Shown: positions 1 through 9,694, numbered from the stretch's first letter. The stretch: DNA of 64,000 nt from Emticicia sp051209875 (GCF_051209875.1 NZ_JBNTQY010000001.1:3906001-3970000); one strand, 5' to 3'. Made by a program: numbers and translations. Notes: generated from the sequence alone by a model not told the origin.

Positions 1-1
1 C

Positions 2-274
2 AACAATACCAACGTGCCTATTATAGATTTGTTTATTGATAAACCTGCCAATATACCAACACCTCAAACCGAAATCAAACGCATACGGATGGAGGGCGTT
101 ACGATAAGTGAACTCAGCCTGACCAGTGCAGAAATACCTCAATACTACATGAAATTGAAATTTGAAAAAGTCTCTATCATAGAGCATAATATCAATGGAG
201 TGGGAGTAGTAACAAAAGGAACTTCTTATGGTTGGAATTTTCTTACAGTATCGCCATATTCTTATTCATTCTAA
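2..274 (+). CDS. Hcp-like protein, 3' part of a gene cut by the window edge
   Basis: The reading frame is open from the first bases, and its only possible start in the window is a GTG at 14, so the true start is probably upstream. The visible 91 codons end in a YGWNFLT motif followed by a short tail. The complete protein directly downstream has the same arrangement (YGWDFLT), so the two are probable paralogues. The pattern of alternating strands before a Gly-Trp tail fits the Hcp beta-barrel fold. No type VI secretion gene is visible here. A 12-bp gap to the next gene suggests one operon. Family assignment is moderate because half the protein is missing. Confidence 0.6.
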   Translation, partial: NNTNVPIIDLFIDKPANIPTPQTEIKRIRMEGVTISELSLTSAEIPQYYMKLKFEKVSIIEHNINGVGVVTKGTSYGWNFLTVSPYSYSF

Positions 275-286
275 AAATTTATCAAA

Positions 287-844
287 ATGAAAAACAAAAC
301 ATTAAAAATATCATTCGTATTGCTATTTATCGGACAAATACTGTACGCACAGTCGGCAAGGACTTTTATCAAAGGTACAAACATAGTAGGCGAAACTCCA
401 ACATCTGGCTTCGCTGTGTACATAGAAATCTTTAATGTCAGCTACTCAACTACCAATGATAGGCTGATAACAACACAACCTGTACTCAATAAACCCAATG
501 AAAAAGCCCAGACAGGGGTTTTGTCGTTTAAAAAAATAAAATCAAAAAATAGTCAGATTTTTTTTGATATAATGCGAGGGAGCGTAAGTGACGGCTTTAC
601 AGATGTTGAAATTGCCTTTGCGAAATTTATTCCAAATAGCTATCATACCTATCTCAATTTCAAAGCAAAGAATGTGCGGGTTTTGTCTATCAAAGATAAT
701 GGAGATTTTACCGAAACCATAGAGTTGCTAATGCCAAAGGTATTTATTTTTTACAGACCTACCAACCCCACCACAGGGCAATTAGACCCTCCAATAAACT
801 ACGGTTGGGATTTCTTGACTTATGCAGCTTGGAATGGAAGTTGA
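287..844 (+). CDS. Exported Hcp-like protein
   Basis: A 185-residue protein with a clear Sec signal peptide (hydrophobic stretch, then Leu-Tyr-Ala-Gln near residue 22). The mature part resembles Hcp tube proteins: a strand-rich start, a central LSFKKIKSKNSQ block where Hcp has its conserved T/S-F-x-K region, a segment on the pattern YLNFKAKNVRVLS, and a YGWDF tail. Known Hcp proteins form hexameric rings of type VI systems and have no signal peptide. This one would be delivered to the periplasm or beyond, so it is probably not a working tube subunit. It follows a related truncated gene by 12 bp. The fold call rests on pattern recognition only. Confidence 0.65.
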   Translation: MKNKTLKISFVLLFIGQILYAQSARTFIKGTNIVGETPTSGFAVYIEIFNVSYSTTNDRLITTQPVLNKPNEKAQTGVLSFKKIKSKNSQIFFDIMRGSVSDGFTDVEIAFAKFIPNSYHTYLNFKAKNVRVLSIKDNGDFTETIELLMPKVFIFYRPTNPTTGQLDPPINYGWDFLTYAAWNGS

Positions 845-869
845 TTTTTAGATTAATAAACCCAATATT

Positions 870-898
870 TGAGCGATAAGTTTCGGATTTATCGCTCA
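870..898 (+). terminator. Hairpin after the Hcp-like pair
   Basis: A perfect 10-bp inverted repeat (TGAGCGATAA at 870-879, TTATCGCTCA at 889-898) with a 9-nt loop lies 26 bp after the stop codon. No strong T-tract follows, so it is a weak terminator or a 3'-end stabilising hairpin. Confidence 0.4.
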
Positions 899-1081
899 GA
901 TACTTGTGATTTTTGATTGATAAAAAACAGTTTATTAATCATTTTTCCTAAATCATGATTTAAAAAATTTAGGAGAGATTGGAAGGTATTTTGAAGGAGT
1001 TTAGAAAGTAAAATCAAAAAAATCTAACTATTAAAATAACAAAATATGCATAAATTGTATTGAGTATTCTCCCAAAAAACC

Positions 1082-1640
1082 ATGAAAAATCTAATCCTTT
1101 TCCTACTCCTTGTTTGCTCGTAGACAGCACTGGCTCAGATAGTTCAGTACTTCAATAGCAATGGTAATGAACTAAATTTCTATAAACTTGGAAGTTATTC
1201 TTATACCGAGCAAAATTTGCCTTCGGGTGTGCAAGCAACGCCCAACGTCCGTATGGGGCCTACGCCACAAAATGATTTTATGTATGTAGCCACTGCCAGA
1301 CTGCATCAAAAACCTAAACGATGCCATTTCTACGACCAATGTTAGCACTGGTATTACGCTCAAAATGAAAACCAACAATATCAGAAAATTTAGTGCAAAT
1401 GTAATCACAAGAACTCCTGATGGAACATTTATCACTGGTGAAGCAATGATTTTGAGCGTTTACACCATTCAAGGCATTGGGCAGTCTTATATTTTTAGCA
1501 ATTCTTCTATTACTTGGATGGGCTTGGTAGCTACAGTACATAGATTCGGTAAAAGTAAGATATGTAAGTGACTCGACCAATGTAATTACGATTGGAAATA
1601 CAATGGTGGACCTAATGTAAGCAAAATAATAGTCGCACGC
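1082..1640 (+). pseudogene. Decayed gene for a small exported protein
   Basis: An ATG opens a signal peptide (MKNLILFLLLVCS, stop, TALAQ) that is broken by an in-frame TAG at 1121-1123. The frame then reads well to about residue 75 and hits a stop near 1350. The +1 frame carries the continuation (NLNDAISTTNVSTG and on) to about 1570, and the rest is recoverable only in pieces. At least one nonsense mutation and two frameshifts are therefore present. The length and strand-rich composition would suit another member of the neighbouring Hcp-like family, but that is a guess. The 3' boundary is approximate. Confidence 0.6.
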
Positions 1641-1659
1641 TACAATGGAATTGCCAACC

Positions 1660-2399
1660 CGACAATTTTGTCATCGGTTTCAATTGATGATAACAAGTAG
1701 CACCATACTATATTGGTAGATGCTGTAGGTATGACACATTACCTACACCAATTGCACCATTGCAGGTACTGCCCCGCAGGCAATGACAATTGAAGGCCAA
1801 ACTTCGGGCATTGTTAACTTGACCCTAAAGAATGTGTTGATGTACGGCAACGGAAGCGGTATCACTACCAACAATTTCAATGGCGGAAGTACCCCTACTA
1901 CCATCACATACAGTTTAGTGCAAGGCGTCACTCCTAGAACGGGCAACCTCAACTGCAATACGATCAACCCCAACTTTATAGATCTGCCGAGGTTTTCTTC
2001 GGCACCCACCACAGCGGATGATTTTTACGTCAAATGGGGTTCCAAAGTTATCAATACAGGCATCAATCCTATAACAGGTAATAATGGGAGGCACTTGCCG
2101 TCGGATTTGGACCGAACCCCCGCTCCATTTGAAGTCCCTATGACATGGGTGCGTATGAGTATGTAGGCAATCTGCCATCACAAGTTAAAAATAGCAACAT
2201 CACAGGCACTATAGATTTTCCTGATTATGCAGGCAGGTCAATTCAAACTATCACTTCAAAAGCCAAAATCTTAACCCCTGCAGGAGCAATAGATTTTAAA
2301 GCACCAAATTCGATAACTCTCAACCCAGGACTCGAGATACATGGAATGAGTAGTTTTTTCAAGGCACAGATTGTGGCGAATGTGGCTTGTTTTAGTTGA
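1660..2399 (+). pseudogene. Decayed C-terminal part of a beta-helix (choice-of-anchor Q type) surface protein
   Basis: Fragments in different frames together read as the end of a right-handed beta-helix protein. They include an NCTIAG-like piece near 1750, an open frame at 1783-2166 with Asn/Thr/Gly-rich turns, and, after a frameshift near 2125, the typical terminator of such domains, DMGAYEY. About 70 residues of a coathanger-stack type tail follow, ending at 2399. Similar tails occur on exported Bacteroidota proteins. No intact N-terminus or signal peptide remains. The fragment abuts the next gene, whose stop on the other strand is 5 bp away. Confidence 0.6.
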
Positions 2400-2403
2400 A
2401 CTA

Positions 2404-5400
2404 TTAATCAATGCTTAGTTCAACAGAAAAGCCATTTTCGTAAAATATGTTTAAAGTTGCACCAATATTTTTGGCTCGCATTTTCATATTATTTAGCCCC
2501 AAACCATCGCTATTGATTGTATTTTTTTTAGAACCATCGTCATGAATCAATAAATACAAGGAGTTTTTTTCTTGTCTAAAAACAATAGTTACGTTTTTTG
2601 CGTCAGAATGTTTACAAATATTAATGATAGCTTCTTTCAATATCAAGTAAACATTCTGCCTTTTTTCAGGGTTGATAAATTTCTTCGAGTCTTCGACTTC
2701 GACCTTGAATATATGTTTGATTTGCTTCATATTGAGGTTTTTCTCAGCAAAAGCCCTCATTCGGTCAATCAAGTTTTCGTATTTATCCTTTCTTGAATCA
2801 ATTGCCCAAACAGTATCTCGCATTCGTTCCATGGCATCATGGCTCATGCTACTGATTTCTAGTAATGACTCTTTTTGTTCTTCTTTGGCCGAAAAAGCCA
2901 ACATTTGCGACTGCATGGCAAGCCCCGATAAAACTGAGCCAACATCATCATGCAAATCAACTGATATTTTGGTACGAATTGCTTCTAAGGCTCTTATTCT
3001 GTTGATACCTTGTTCCACCCTATAATTAATGAGTCGATAAATAGTATAGCCAATACACAAAATATAAATCAAATATGCCCACCAAGTTTTCCAAAAAGGT
3101 GGACGAATCGAAAATTGGTATGAATAAATTTCACTCCAATTACCATCACTATTCATCCCTTTCACCTTAAAAACATAATTGCCTGTAGGCAAATTCCCGT
3201 AGGAAGCCTCCGAACGTGCTGACGGAACGCTCCAAGTTTTTTCGAGTCCTTCTAATGTGTATTGGTAAATCAGTTTTTGTGGGGTATTGGTATTGATGCC
3301 CACAAATTCAAAATTGAGATAACTATTATTGTAGGCAAGTTGTAGTTTTTCTGGGAGATTATACCATTGAGATAAGCCCTCAAAATGAAAATCACCAACT
3401 TCCAAGCCATTTTTCAAAACAAAACTTGTATCTTTTTTCCAAGTAATAGGTTCGTTAAATAATTTTATATTGGTTAACTGCATCACAGGTTTCTCTTTTT
3501 TTATCAATTCTTGGCTCGGGTCAAAAATGGTTAATCTATCAGTCATCGGAATCCATATTCTGCCAGTTGAGTCTTCAACAATATCAAATCTTCCACCACC
3601 AAAACCTAAATAACCTTGTTCGGCTGTGTAATTTTTGAAATAAATCGGCTTTGAAAGTGGTTCTTTGGAAGCAAGTTGCTGCAATACATCGCTTGATAGT
3701 TTGCTTAGACCATTTCGAGTATTAAACCATAGATTACCCACTTTATCATTCAAAATACCAAAAGCAGAATTATTACTCAAGCCATCTTTTTCTGTAAAAT
3801 GAATAAAAGTCTTATTTTTATAATTGAGATGAGTAATTCCATCTGCTAAATTACTAAACCAAAAATTCCCATATTTGTCTTCAAACACACTTTCCACAAT
3901 ACTTAGCTTCATTCCTTCTTTTTCAGTAAAATTGGTCAGTTGCTTGCCATTTTTATCAAGTCTTGATACGCCATTGAAGGTGCAAAACCAAATATTGCCA
4001 CCACTATCTTGCCAAATCCTAATAACTTGGCTGTGAGGCAAACCTTGTTTTGTTGTAAAATGAGTAACCGTACTATCTTTTTTATTGATTCGTAGAACTT
4101 CTCCTTTTTGTCTTGAGCTATACCATATATTTCCATCCTTGTCTTCAAATATACAAACCACGTAACTTCCACTATCTCTGAAATGTGTCAGGGTTTTTCC
4201 ATCAGCATTGAGTCGGAACATATTAAAGTCTTGTGTTCCGCACCAAATATTACCGGCTTTGTCTTGCAACATACTCGTAATGTTTTCATTACTCAAGCCT
4301 TCTTTAGGTGTGTAGTTTTTAATTTTATTTGCTTCAAAATCAATTTTTGAAATTCCTCCTGCATGAGTACCCACCCAAATATTTTGTTTTTTATCTTTCA
4401 ATACACAATTTACTTGAAATCCAACTAAGCCATCTTTCTTGCTAAGGTTGTTTACCATTTTACTGTGTTTTACCACACCATTTCCAGTTCCAAACCAAAG
4501 ATTATCATTAATATCAATCATTGAAGATATTACTTGATTATCGGGCAAACCTTCATTGCTCGTTATTGATGTAATCGTTGCAAAAGTTTTGTCAATTTTA
4601 TAAACCCCTCCTGGCATTGCTCCAAACCAAATATCACCTTTCATATCTATCGAGATTTTACTTGCATAACTATTCTGATTTCCTGTTAAATGATAAAAGT
4701 TATTACCGTCAAATCTTGTTACACCCGTCCACATGGCCAACCAAATATTACCAGAGTGGTCTTCTTTTACATCTATAATTGTATTATAAGTAAGTCCTTC
4801 ATAATAACTAAATCTTGAAAAACTTTTTGAATCATATTTTACTAGTCCATAATCTTGAGTAGTAAACCAAAGATTCCCTTTTGTATCTTCTAAGATACTC
4901 AATACATTAGGCGGCATCCCCTGTTTCATTCCAAAATGAGTAAAAGTATTGTTTTTGGGAGTAAACATCGTAACACCGCCGCCTAAGGTTGCGAACCATA
5001 TATTACCTTTTCTATCTTCGATGATTGATTCGATATTATTATTACTCAATCCTTCGTTTGTTGTATAATTTGTAAAATTTACCCCATCATATTTCGTTAC
5101 CCCTCCTCGAAAACCCAGCCAAATATTTCCTTCTTGGTCTTCCAGACCACATTGATAAAAATTATCAACTAAGCCTTCTTTTCGAGTATAATTTTCAAAA
5201 GTATGTCCATTATACTTTGAAATACCATTGAAAGTGCCCAACCAAATATTTCCTTTTTTATCTTGAAAAAGGTTATGTACTTGGCTTTCTATCAGCCCTT
5301 CATTCAGTCCAAAAATTCTTAAATTAAATGGATTATAATCTTTGCTATAAAACTGTTTAGCGACATTGATTTGGGGACTTCCTGCACGCAAAGGCTGATG

Positions 5401-5772
5401 AATAGCTGGCACAGATTTAGGAAATGGTACAGAATCTAAGCCTAAAGTATAAACTTTTGGATTACCTGCTTTTGTAGTTTTCCATTCAATTGGCTTTGTA
5501 TAACTTGGAATTGGTGATTCGGTGGGTTTTCCAAGTGGAATCGTCTCCATTTTTCCAATAGGAAGAGTTTCCAATGGTGGCATGGTATCCAGTGCAATCT
5601 GATAACCATTGGCGGCTAAGATTTTTAAGGATGTTTGCTCTCTTTGTGAATTACCCTGTTGACTACATGCAAACAATAGACTTATAGGAATACAAATCAG
5701 CCAAGTTCTCACAGCAAAAGTGCGAAGTTTATTAGTTTTCAATTTTAGGCAAATATTTATTTTTTGAGTCAA
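2404..5772 (-). CDS. Ligand-beta (Reg_prop) sensor histidine kinase
   Basis: A 1122-residue sensor kinase. Order: a signal/anchor with lipobox-like LLFAC near residue 35; about 13 beta-propeller repeats with the motif GNIWxGT and 'EGL' turns (residues ~150-720); a Y_Y_Y domain; one membrane helix (~895-915); a short linker; then a NarX/LiaS-type kinase core with DLHDDVGS (phospho-acceptor His941), an N-box at NICKHSDA and a G-box at GLGLNNMKMRA. There is no receiver domain, unlike the hybrid kinases common in Bacteroides. The cognate regulator is the gene 3 bp upstream. The propellers usually sense periplasmic ligands; the ligand here is unknown. There is no ATG start: TTG at 5772 is used, and GTG at 5712 is an alternative that leaves a compact lipoprotein signal. 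Confidence 0.9.
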   Translation of the reverse strand: MTQKINICLKLKTNKLRTFAVRTWLICIPISLLFACSQQGNSQREQTSLKILAANGYQIALDTMPPLETLPIGKMETIPLGKPTESPIPSYTKPIEWKTTKAGNPKVYTLGLDSVPFPKSVPAIHQPLRAGSPQINVAKQFYSKDYNPFNLRIFGLNEGLIESQVHNLFQDKKGNIWLGTFNGISKYNGHTFENYTRKEGLVDNFYQCGLEDQEGNIWLGFRGGVTKYDGVNFTNYTTNEGLSNNNIESIIEDRKGNIWFATLGGGVTMFTPKNNTFTHFGMKQGMPPNVLSILEDTKGNLWFTTQDYGLVKYDSKSFSRFSYYEGLTYNTIIDVKEDHSGNIWLAMWTGVTRFDGNNFYHLTGNQNSYASKISIDMKGDIWFGAMPGGVYKIDKTFATITSITSNEGLPDNQVISSMIDINDNLWFGTGNGVVKHSKMVNNLSKKDGLVGFQVNCVLKDKKQNIWVGTHAGGISKIDFEANKIKNYTPKEGLSNENITSMLQDKAGNIWCGTQDFNMFRLNADGKTLTHFRDSGSYVVCIFEDKDGNIWYSSRQKGEVLRINKKDSTVTHFTTKQGLPHSQVIRIWQDSGGNIWFCTFNGVSRLDKNGKQLTNFTEKEGMKLSIVESVFEDKYGNFWFSNLADGITHLNYKNKTFIHFTEKDGLSNNSAFGILNDKVGNLWFNTRNGLSKLSSDVLQQLASKEPLSKPIYFKNYTAEQGYLGFGGGRFDIVEDSTGRIWIPMTDRLTIFDPSQELIKKEKPVMQLTNIKLFNEPITWKKDTSFVLKNGLEVGDFHFEGLSQWYNLPEKLQLAYNNSYLNFEFVGINTNTPQKLIYQYTLEGLEKTWSVPSARSEASYGNLPTGNYVFKVKGMNSDGNWSEIYSYQFSIRPPFWKTWWAYLIYILCIGYTIYRLINYRVEQGINRIRALEAIRTKISVDLHDDVGSVLSGLAMQSQMLAFSAKEEQKESLLEISSMSHDAMERMRDTVWAIDSRKDKYENLIDRMRAFAEKNLNMKQIKHIFKVEVEDSKKFINPEKRQNVYLILKEAIINICKHSDAKNVTIVFRQEKNSLYLLIHDDGSKKNTINSDGLGLNNMKMRAKNIGATLNIFYENGFSVELSID

Positions 5773-5775
5773 ATA

Positions 5776-6417
5776 CTAACCAATATGCCCCTTCATGTAT
5801 TTTGTAATGGCCTCCGTTTTATTATTTACATGAAGAACTTTATACATTTTTTTGATGTGCGAGCGTACCGTTTCTATTGAAATAAATAGCTCTTCTGAAA
5901 TTGCATTATAGCTTTTACCATCAACTAATTTCTCCAAAATCTCTTTCTGCCGTTCAGAAAGTATGGTAGCTTTACTGACTCTTCCCCCCATCAAATGGTT
6001 GATAATCTCACGGGCAATGCTCGGCGACATATATGAGCCACCATTAACTACTATCCTGATAGCCTCAACTATTTCTGTCAAACTCGCTTTCTTTGATACA
6101 TACGAACAAGCTCCTGAACAAAGAGCTTTCAAAATCATGTCTTCTTCTTCATAAGTTGACAAAATGATGATATTCATCTCGGGTTTTCTTTCAAGCAATA
6201 TAGGTAAAGCATCAATACCAGACATTCCTGGCAAACCTATATCTAAAAGTAAAATGTCCGTGTTTTTCTTAGGATTTGCTTCAATTTCATACAAAAAAGA
6301 CTCAACAGAGCCATGAATCATGGCTAATTCAAACTCTTCGTGAAAGCCAATAAACTTGGATACATTATCTCTGATTACCTTATTATCTTCTATAATACTG
6401 ATTTTTGTCTTTTCCAT
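5776..6417 (-). CDS. NarL/FixJ-type response regulator
   Basis: A 213-residue response regulator: receiver domain with the acidic pair ED near residue 11 and phospho-acceptor Asp in LLLDIGLPG (residue 59), then a LuxR-type helix-turn-helix (LSERQKEILEKLVDGKS, ETVRSHIKKMYKVL). The ATG at 6417 is preferred over an in-frame TTG six bases earlier. The sensor kinase gene follows after 3 bp, so the two are one operon and almost certainly partners. The divergent region in front of it holds a set of palindromes that are good operator candidates. Confidence 0.93.
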   Translation of the reverse strand: MEKTKISIIEDNKVIRDNVSKFIGFHEEFELAMIHGSVESFLYEIEANPKKNTDILLLDIGLPGMSGIDALPILLERKPEMNIIILSTYEEEDMILKALCSGACSYVSKKASLTEIVEAIRIVVNGGSYMSPSIAREIINHLMGGRVSKATILSERQKEILEKLVDGKSYNAISEELFISIETVRSHIKKMYKVLHVNNKTEAITKYMKGHIG

Positions 6418-6441
6418 AATCAAAAAATTTCTACAAAAATA

Positions 6442-6519
6442 CCTTTAAAGGCTTTCTTTTCCTATCACCCTGTCGGGTGATAGTTGGCAAAAAATTACAT
6501 GAAATTTCACCTTTAAGGG
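6442..6519. promoter_or_regulatory. Palindrome cluster between divergent regulator genes
   Basis: Within the 161-bp divergent region there are three dyads: the perfect 10-bp palindrome CCTTTAAAGG (6442-6451), the perfect 9-bp inverted repeat CTATCACCC/GGGTGATAG with a 4-nt loop (6462-6470, 6475-6483), and the near-palindrome CCTTTAAGGG (6510-6519). The outer two are related. LuxR-type and LytTR regulators are encoded on either side, so these are plausible binding sites. Which protein binds is not shown by the sequence. Confidence 0.45.
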
Positions 6520-6578
6520 TTATTTTTTGAGTTTTTTTTTTGTAGCAAATTTGTAGAAACAACTGGCATACATACACC

Positions 6579-6896
6579 ATGAAAACACCCAAAATCTTAA
6601 ATGACCTCAGCCAAGAAAGCATCTGCTATCTTGAATCTTCTATCAATTATACTTTGCTTTATTTGCAAGATGGTAAAAGTATCGTTTCAGGCTACAATAT
6701 AAAAGTTTTTGAGAAAATATTTCACAAAGACGATTTCATAAAAGTCAATCGCTCTAAAATTGTCAATGTAGCTTTTATCAAAAAGACATTGATGACAAAT
6801 AATGTTTATGCTGTTCAATTGGTCAATGGCGACCAAATCAATATCTCCCGTCGTAGGCTTAATAAGATTAGAGAAACGTATCCCACTATATTTTAA
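6579..6896 (+). CDS. Stand-alone LytTR DNA-binding protein
   Basis: A 105-residue protein consisting almost entirely of a LytTR domain: ICYLESSINYTLLYL at the front, a central FIKVNRSKIVN stretch and the ISRRR end typical of the family. There is no receiver or membrane segment, so its activity is not set by direct phosphorylation. It is transcribed away from the sensor kinase/regulator operon and starts 38 bp before an exported repeat protein, so it may control that gene or be controlled by the palindromes upstream. Confidence 0.88.
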   Translation: MKTPKILNDLSQESICYLESSINYTLLYLQDGKSIVSGYNIKVFEKIFHKDDFIKVNRSKIVNVAFIKKTLMTNNVYAVQLVNGDQINISRRRLNKIRETYPTIF

Positions 6897-6934
6897 GGCA
6901 TTCATATTTACCAATCAAAAACTTATTTTTACCC

Positions 6935-8581
6935 ATGAAAAAACACTTTATTCTCGTCATTATTTTTTGTATCGCTTGTTTTTCTGGTTTTGCTCAAAGT
7001 AGCATTACGATAGAACCAACCACAAATAATCAATTAAAATTACGTGGAAATGGTAATGGTGGATATTGGCCCAGTATCATCGGATATAGGTCACTCGGAA
7101 CATCTGCCGCTCCAATAGCAGTCAATAAAGATAATTGGTTATTATCAATTGATGGCTCTGGTTATAATGGAAGTGTTTATTCAAACGCTGGTGGTGGAGG
7201 CAACACTGCCATTCAGATAGTAGCTGATGAAAACTTTACACCAACAGCCAATGGAACTTATTTAAGATTTTCAACCATAACCAAAGGGACTGTGAGTTTG
7301 CCAACAGAAAGAATGAGAATAAATAGTGATGGCAATGTAGGTATTGGTTCAACCACTCCAAATGCACCTCTGCAATTGGCGAATACCCTTGCAAATAGAA
7401 AAATTGTTCTTTATGAAACGGCAAACGATGACCATCAATATGTCGGTTTGGGCAGTACCTCTGGAGAATTCAGGTATCAATCAAATCGACCTGGAACGAG
7501 TCATGTATTTTATTCTGCAATAAATTCGACAAGCTCGAAAGAATTGATGCGAATCAAAGGTGATGGCAATGTAGGTATTGGAAACTCAAATCCAACAACT
7601 GCAAAATTAGTAATTGGTGGTACAGCGGCAAGCCAAGGTCTTGATTTATCAACGGCTGACCAATATGCCAATGTAAGAGTTTTGCAAAATACTAATGGAA
7701 CAGCAGATAAAGATATATACATGGGTTATGGAAGCGGAGGTACAAGTTCATTACATCTATATTCAAATAATACTGAAGTTATGACTGTGAAAAATGGCAA
7801 AGTTGGAATTTTTAATAATAACCCATCAGGTCTTTTACACTTCGATGACGGCCTAAGAACCCGAAAAATAGTGCTTTATGACGATGGTGATAATGATAAT
7901 ACTTTTGCTGGTTTTGGTATAAATCCTGGTACATTTAGATACCAAATAGAAAATACTACCTCAAGCCATGTTTTTTATGCTGGTGTAAATACAACTACTT
8001 CAAATGAGCTGATGCGAATCAAAGGCAATGGAAATGTAGGAATTGGAAATGCTACGCCAGGCTTTCCACTAAACTTTGCTTCATCAACAGGTGATAAAAT
8101 CTCACTGTTTGGTAATTCTGGCAATCACTATGGCTTTGGTATTCAAGGAAATGCCTTACAAATTCATACTGACTTAGCTGCATCAAATATTTTGTTTGGT
8201 TATGGCAATAGTGCTTCATTTACTGAGACCATGCGAATCAAAGGCAATGGAAATGTAGGTATTGGCACAGCAAATCCTGTCAATAAATTAGACGTTTTAG
8301 GAACGATTAGAGCTTATGAAATGGTAGTTGAAATTGGCTGGGCAGATTATGTTTTTGATGAAAAATTCAAGTTAAAACCCCTCAATGAAGTGGAGAATTT
8401 TATCAAAACTAACAAACATTTACCTGATGTTCCTTCGGCGAAGTATTTACAGGAAAATGGAGGCAAAGTTTCTGAATTAATGACAAAAATGATGCAAAAA
8501 ATAGAAGAATTAACGCTTTATAGTATTCAGCAAGAAAAGAAAATAGAAGATTTGGAAAAACGTTTTGAGCAAAAAAAGTAA
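6935..8581 (+). CDS. Exported repeat protein with tail-fibre-like C-terminus
   Basis: A 548-residue protein with signal peptide (cleavage after FSGFAQ). The body contains at least four copies of the motif MRIKGNGNVGIG, each at the end of a unit of about 90-110 residues with FRYQ and SHVFY segments. The end has the module NKLDVLGTIRA, then HLPDVPS, then a coiled coil (ELMTKMMQKIEEL and on). This layout is common in Bacteroidota proteins annotated as tail-fibre-domain or S74-like surface proteins. No phage genes are nearby, so it is better read as a secreted or cell-surface protein. The catalytic Ser-Lys pair of true S74 chaperones was not identified. The protease gene follows after 21 bp. Confidence 0.75.
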   Translation: MKKHFILVIIFCIACFSGFAQSSITIEPTTNNQLKLRGNGNGGYWPSIIGYRSLGTSAAPIAVNKDNWLLSIDGSGYNGSVYSNAGGGGNTAIQIVADENFTPTANGTYLRFSTITKGTVSLPTERMRINSDGNVGIGSTTPNAPLQLANTLANRKIVLYETANDDHQYVGLGSTSGEFRYQSNRPGTSHVFYSAINSTSSKELMRIKGDGNVGIGNSNPTTAKLVIGGTAASQGLDLSTADQYANVRVLQNTNGTADKDIYMGYGSGGTSSLHLYSNNTEVMTVKNGKVGIFNNNPSGLLHFDDGLRTRKIVLYDDGDNDNTFAGFGINPGTFRYQIENTTSSHVFYAGVNTTTSNELMRIKGNGNVGIGNATPGFPLNFASSTGDKISLFGNSGNHYGFGIQGNALQIHTDLAASNILFGYGNSASFTETMRIKGNGNVGIGTANPVNKLDVLGTIRAYEMVVEIGWADYVFDEKFKLKPLNEVENFIKTNKHLPDVPSAKYLQENGGKVSELMTKMMQKIEELTLYSIQQEKKIEDLEKRFEQKK

Positions 8582-8602
8582 TTATCAAAAACATCTAAAA
8601 TA

Positions 8603-9694
8603 ATGAAAAAATTATCCTTATTAATCAATATATTATTGGGAAGTTTTATAGCTCAAGCACAGATTGATTGTGGCACTAAATCTGAAAAAAATCCTATTGT
8701 TTTTACGAAAGCACAGTTAGAAAATATCAGAACAATAACCGCAATTAATGAACCCCTCTGTGTCAGAATATACATAACGGTTTTTGCTGATGATAACGGA
8801 ACTAACAGAGCCAACACAGATGCCGAAATTATGTCGCAATTTCAGAATATGAGGAATCATTATAGTCCACAATCAATATGCTTTATGCTTATCAATCTAA
8901 GACAAATAAATAGTACAGACCTCAACGACCAAAATGCAGATACCGAGGTTGATGAACTAATACCCTATACAGTACCTGGCTGCATAAATATTTTTATTCA
9001 TAAAAATCTTCCAGGGCTAAATGGTGTGTCTTATGGGGGTATCCTTAGTATGTGGAGTGGAGCTATTGGCAGTACAACAAATTTAACAACTTTAAGTCAT
9101 GAAGTTGGGCATAGCCTCGGATTGGCACATACATTTGACACGGGAGCAGGTAGAGAAAATGTAACCAGAGTTACAAGCAATCCATGCTATAATTGTGAAA
9201 CCAAGGGAGATTTAATATGCGATACCCCAGCCGATGATAATATTGACCCAAATAGCGTAGATGAGAGTTGTGTCTATACTGGAGGCCGATTCGATGATTG
9301 TTCGCCTGCTGAATCGTATGCTCCTATGACTAACAATATAATGGCATACGGCAACAGAGCTTGTCGCACAACATTTACGAATGGACAAGGCCTGCGAATG
9401 AATGCCATGATGCGAACAAATCCAACTGTAATGGCTTATGTCAACGAAGATGTTGTTGCGAATCCTAATAGTGCTGGCGTTTTTACGCCAACTTTTAGTA
9501 GCGGCGAAACTCAACAAACTGCAAGAGATTTGTTAACTCTTAGTCCATACGCTTCTAATCAATATATAGTAAATGGCACTGCAATTCATCATATTCAATC
9601 AAAAAAAATAGTGATGAAGCGAGGAACAAAATTTAGTCCTGCTGCGGGTGGTAAAGTTACTATAAAGGTAAATACTTATTGTAATGGCTTATGA
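8603..9694 (+). CDS. Secreted M43 (pappalysin-like) zinc metalloprotease
   Basis: A 363-residue protein with signal peptide (ends AQAQ). The zinc motif HEVGHSLGLAH gives ligands His166, His170 and His176 with catalytic Glu167. A Met-turn-like stretch NNIMAYGNRAC follows, and the Cys-rich segment between (PCYNCETKGDLICDTP) is typical of M43 cytophagalysin-type enzymes. The last ~75 residues form a coathanger-stack-like tail rather than a standard type A T9SS sorting domain. It lies 21 bp after the repeat protein and probably shares its transcript. Substrate unknown; likely extracellular protein degradation or processing of surface proteins. Confidence 0.87.
   Translation: MKKLSLLINILLGSFIAQAQIDCGTKSEKNPIVFTKAQLENIRTITAINEPLCVRIYITVFADDNGTNRANTDAEIMSQFQNMRNHYSPQSICFMLINLRQINSTDLNDQNADTEVDELIPYTVPGCINIFIHKNLPGLNGVSYGGILSMWSGAIGSTTNLTTLSHEVGHSLGLAHTFDTGAGRENVTRVTSNPCYNCETKGDLICDTPADDNIDPNSVDESCVYTGGRFDDCSPAESYAPMTNNIMAYGNRACRTTFTNGQGLRMNAMMRTNPTVMAYVNEDVVANPNSAGVFTPTFSSGETQQTARDLLTLSPYASNQYIVNGTAIHHIQSKKIVMKRGTKFSPAAGGKVTIKVNTYCNGL

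Noticed and set aside
2..844. Type VI secretion locus
   Set aside because: No Tss, ClpV or VgrG gene is visible, and the Hcp-like protein has a Sec signal.
6935..8581. Phage tail-fibre gene as a sign of a prophage
   Set aside because: A signal peptide is present and no phage structural, integrase or lysis genes are near; such proteins are common surface proteins in Bacteroidota.
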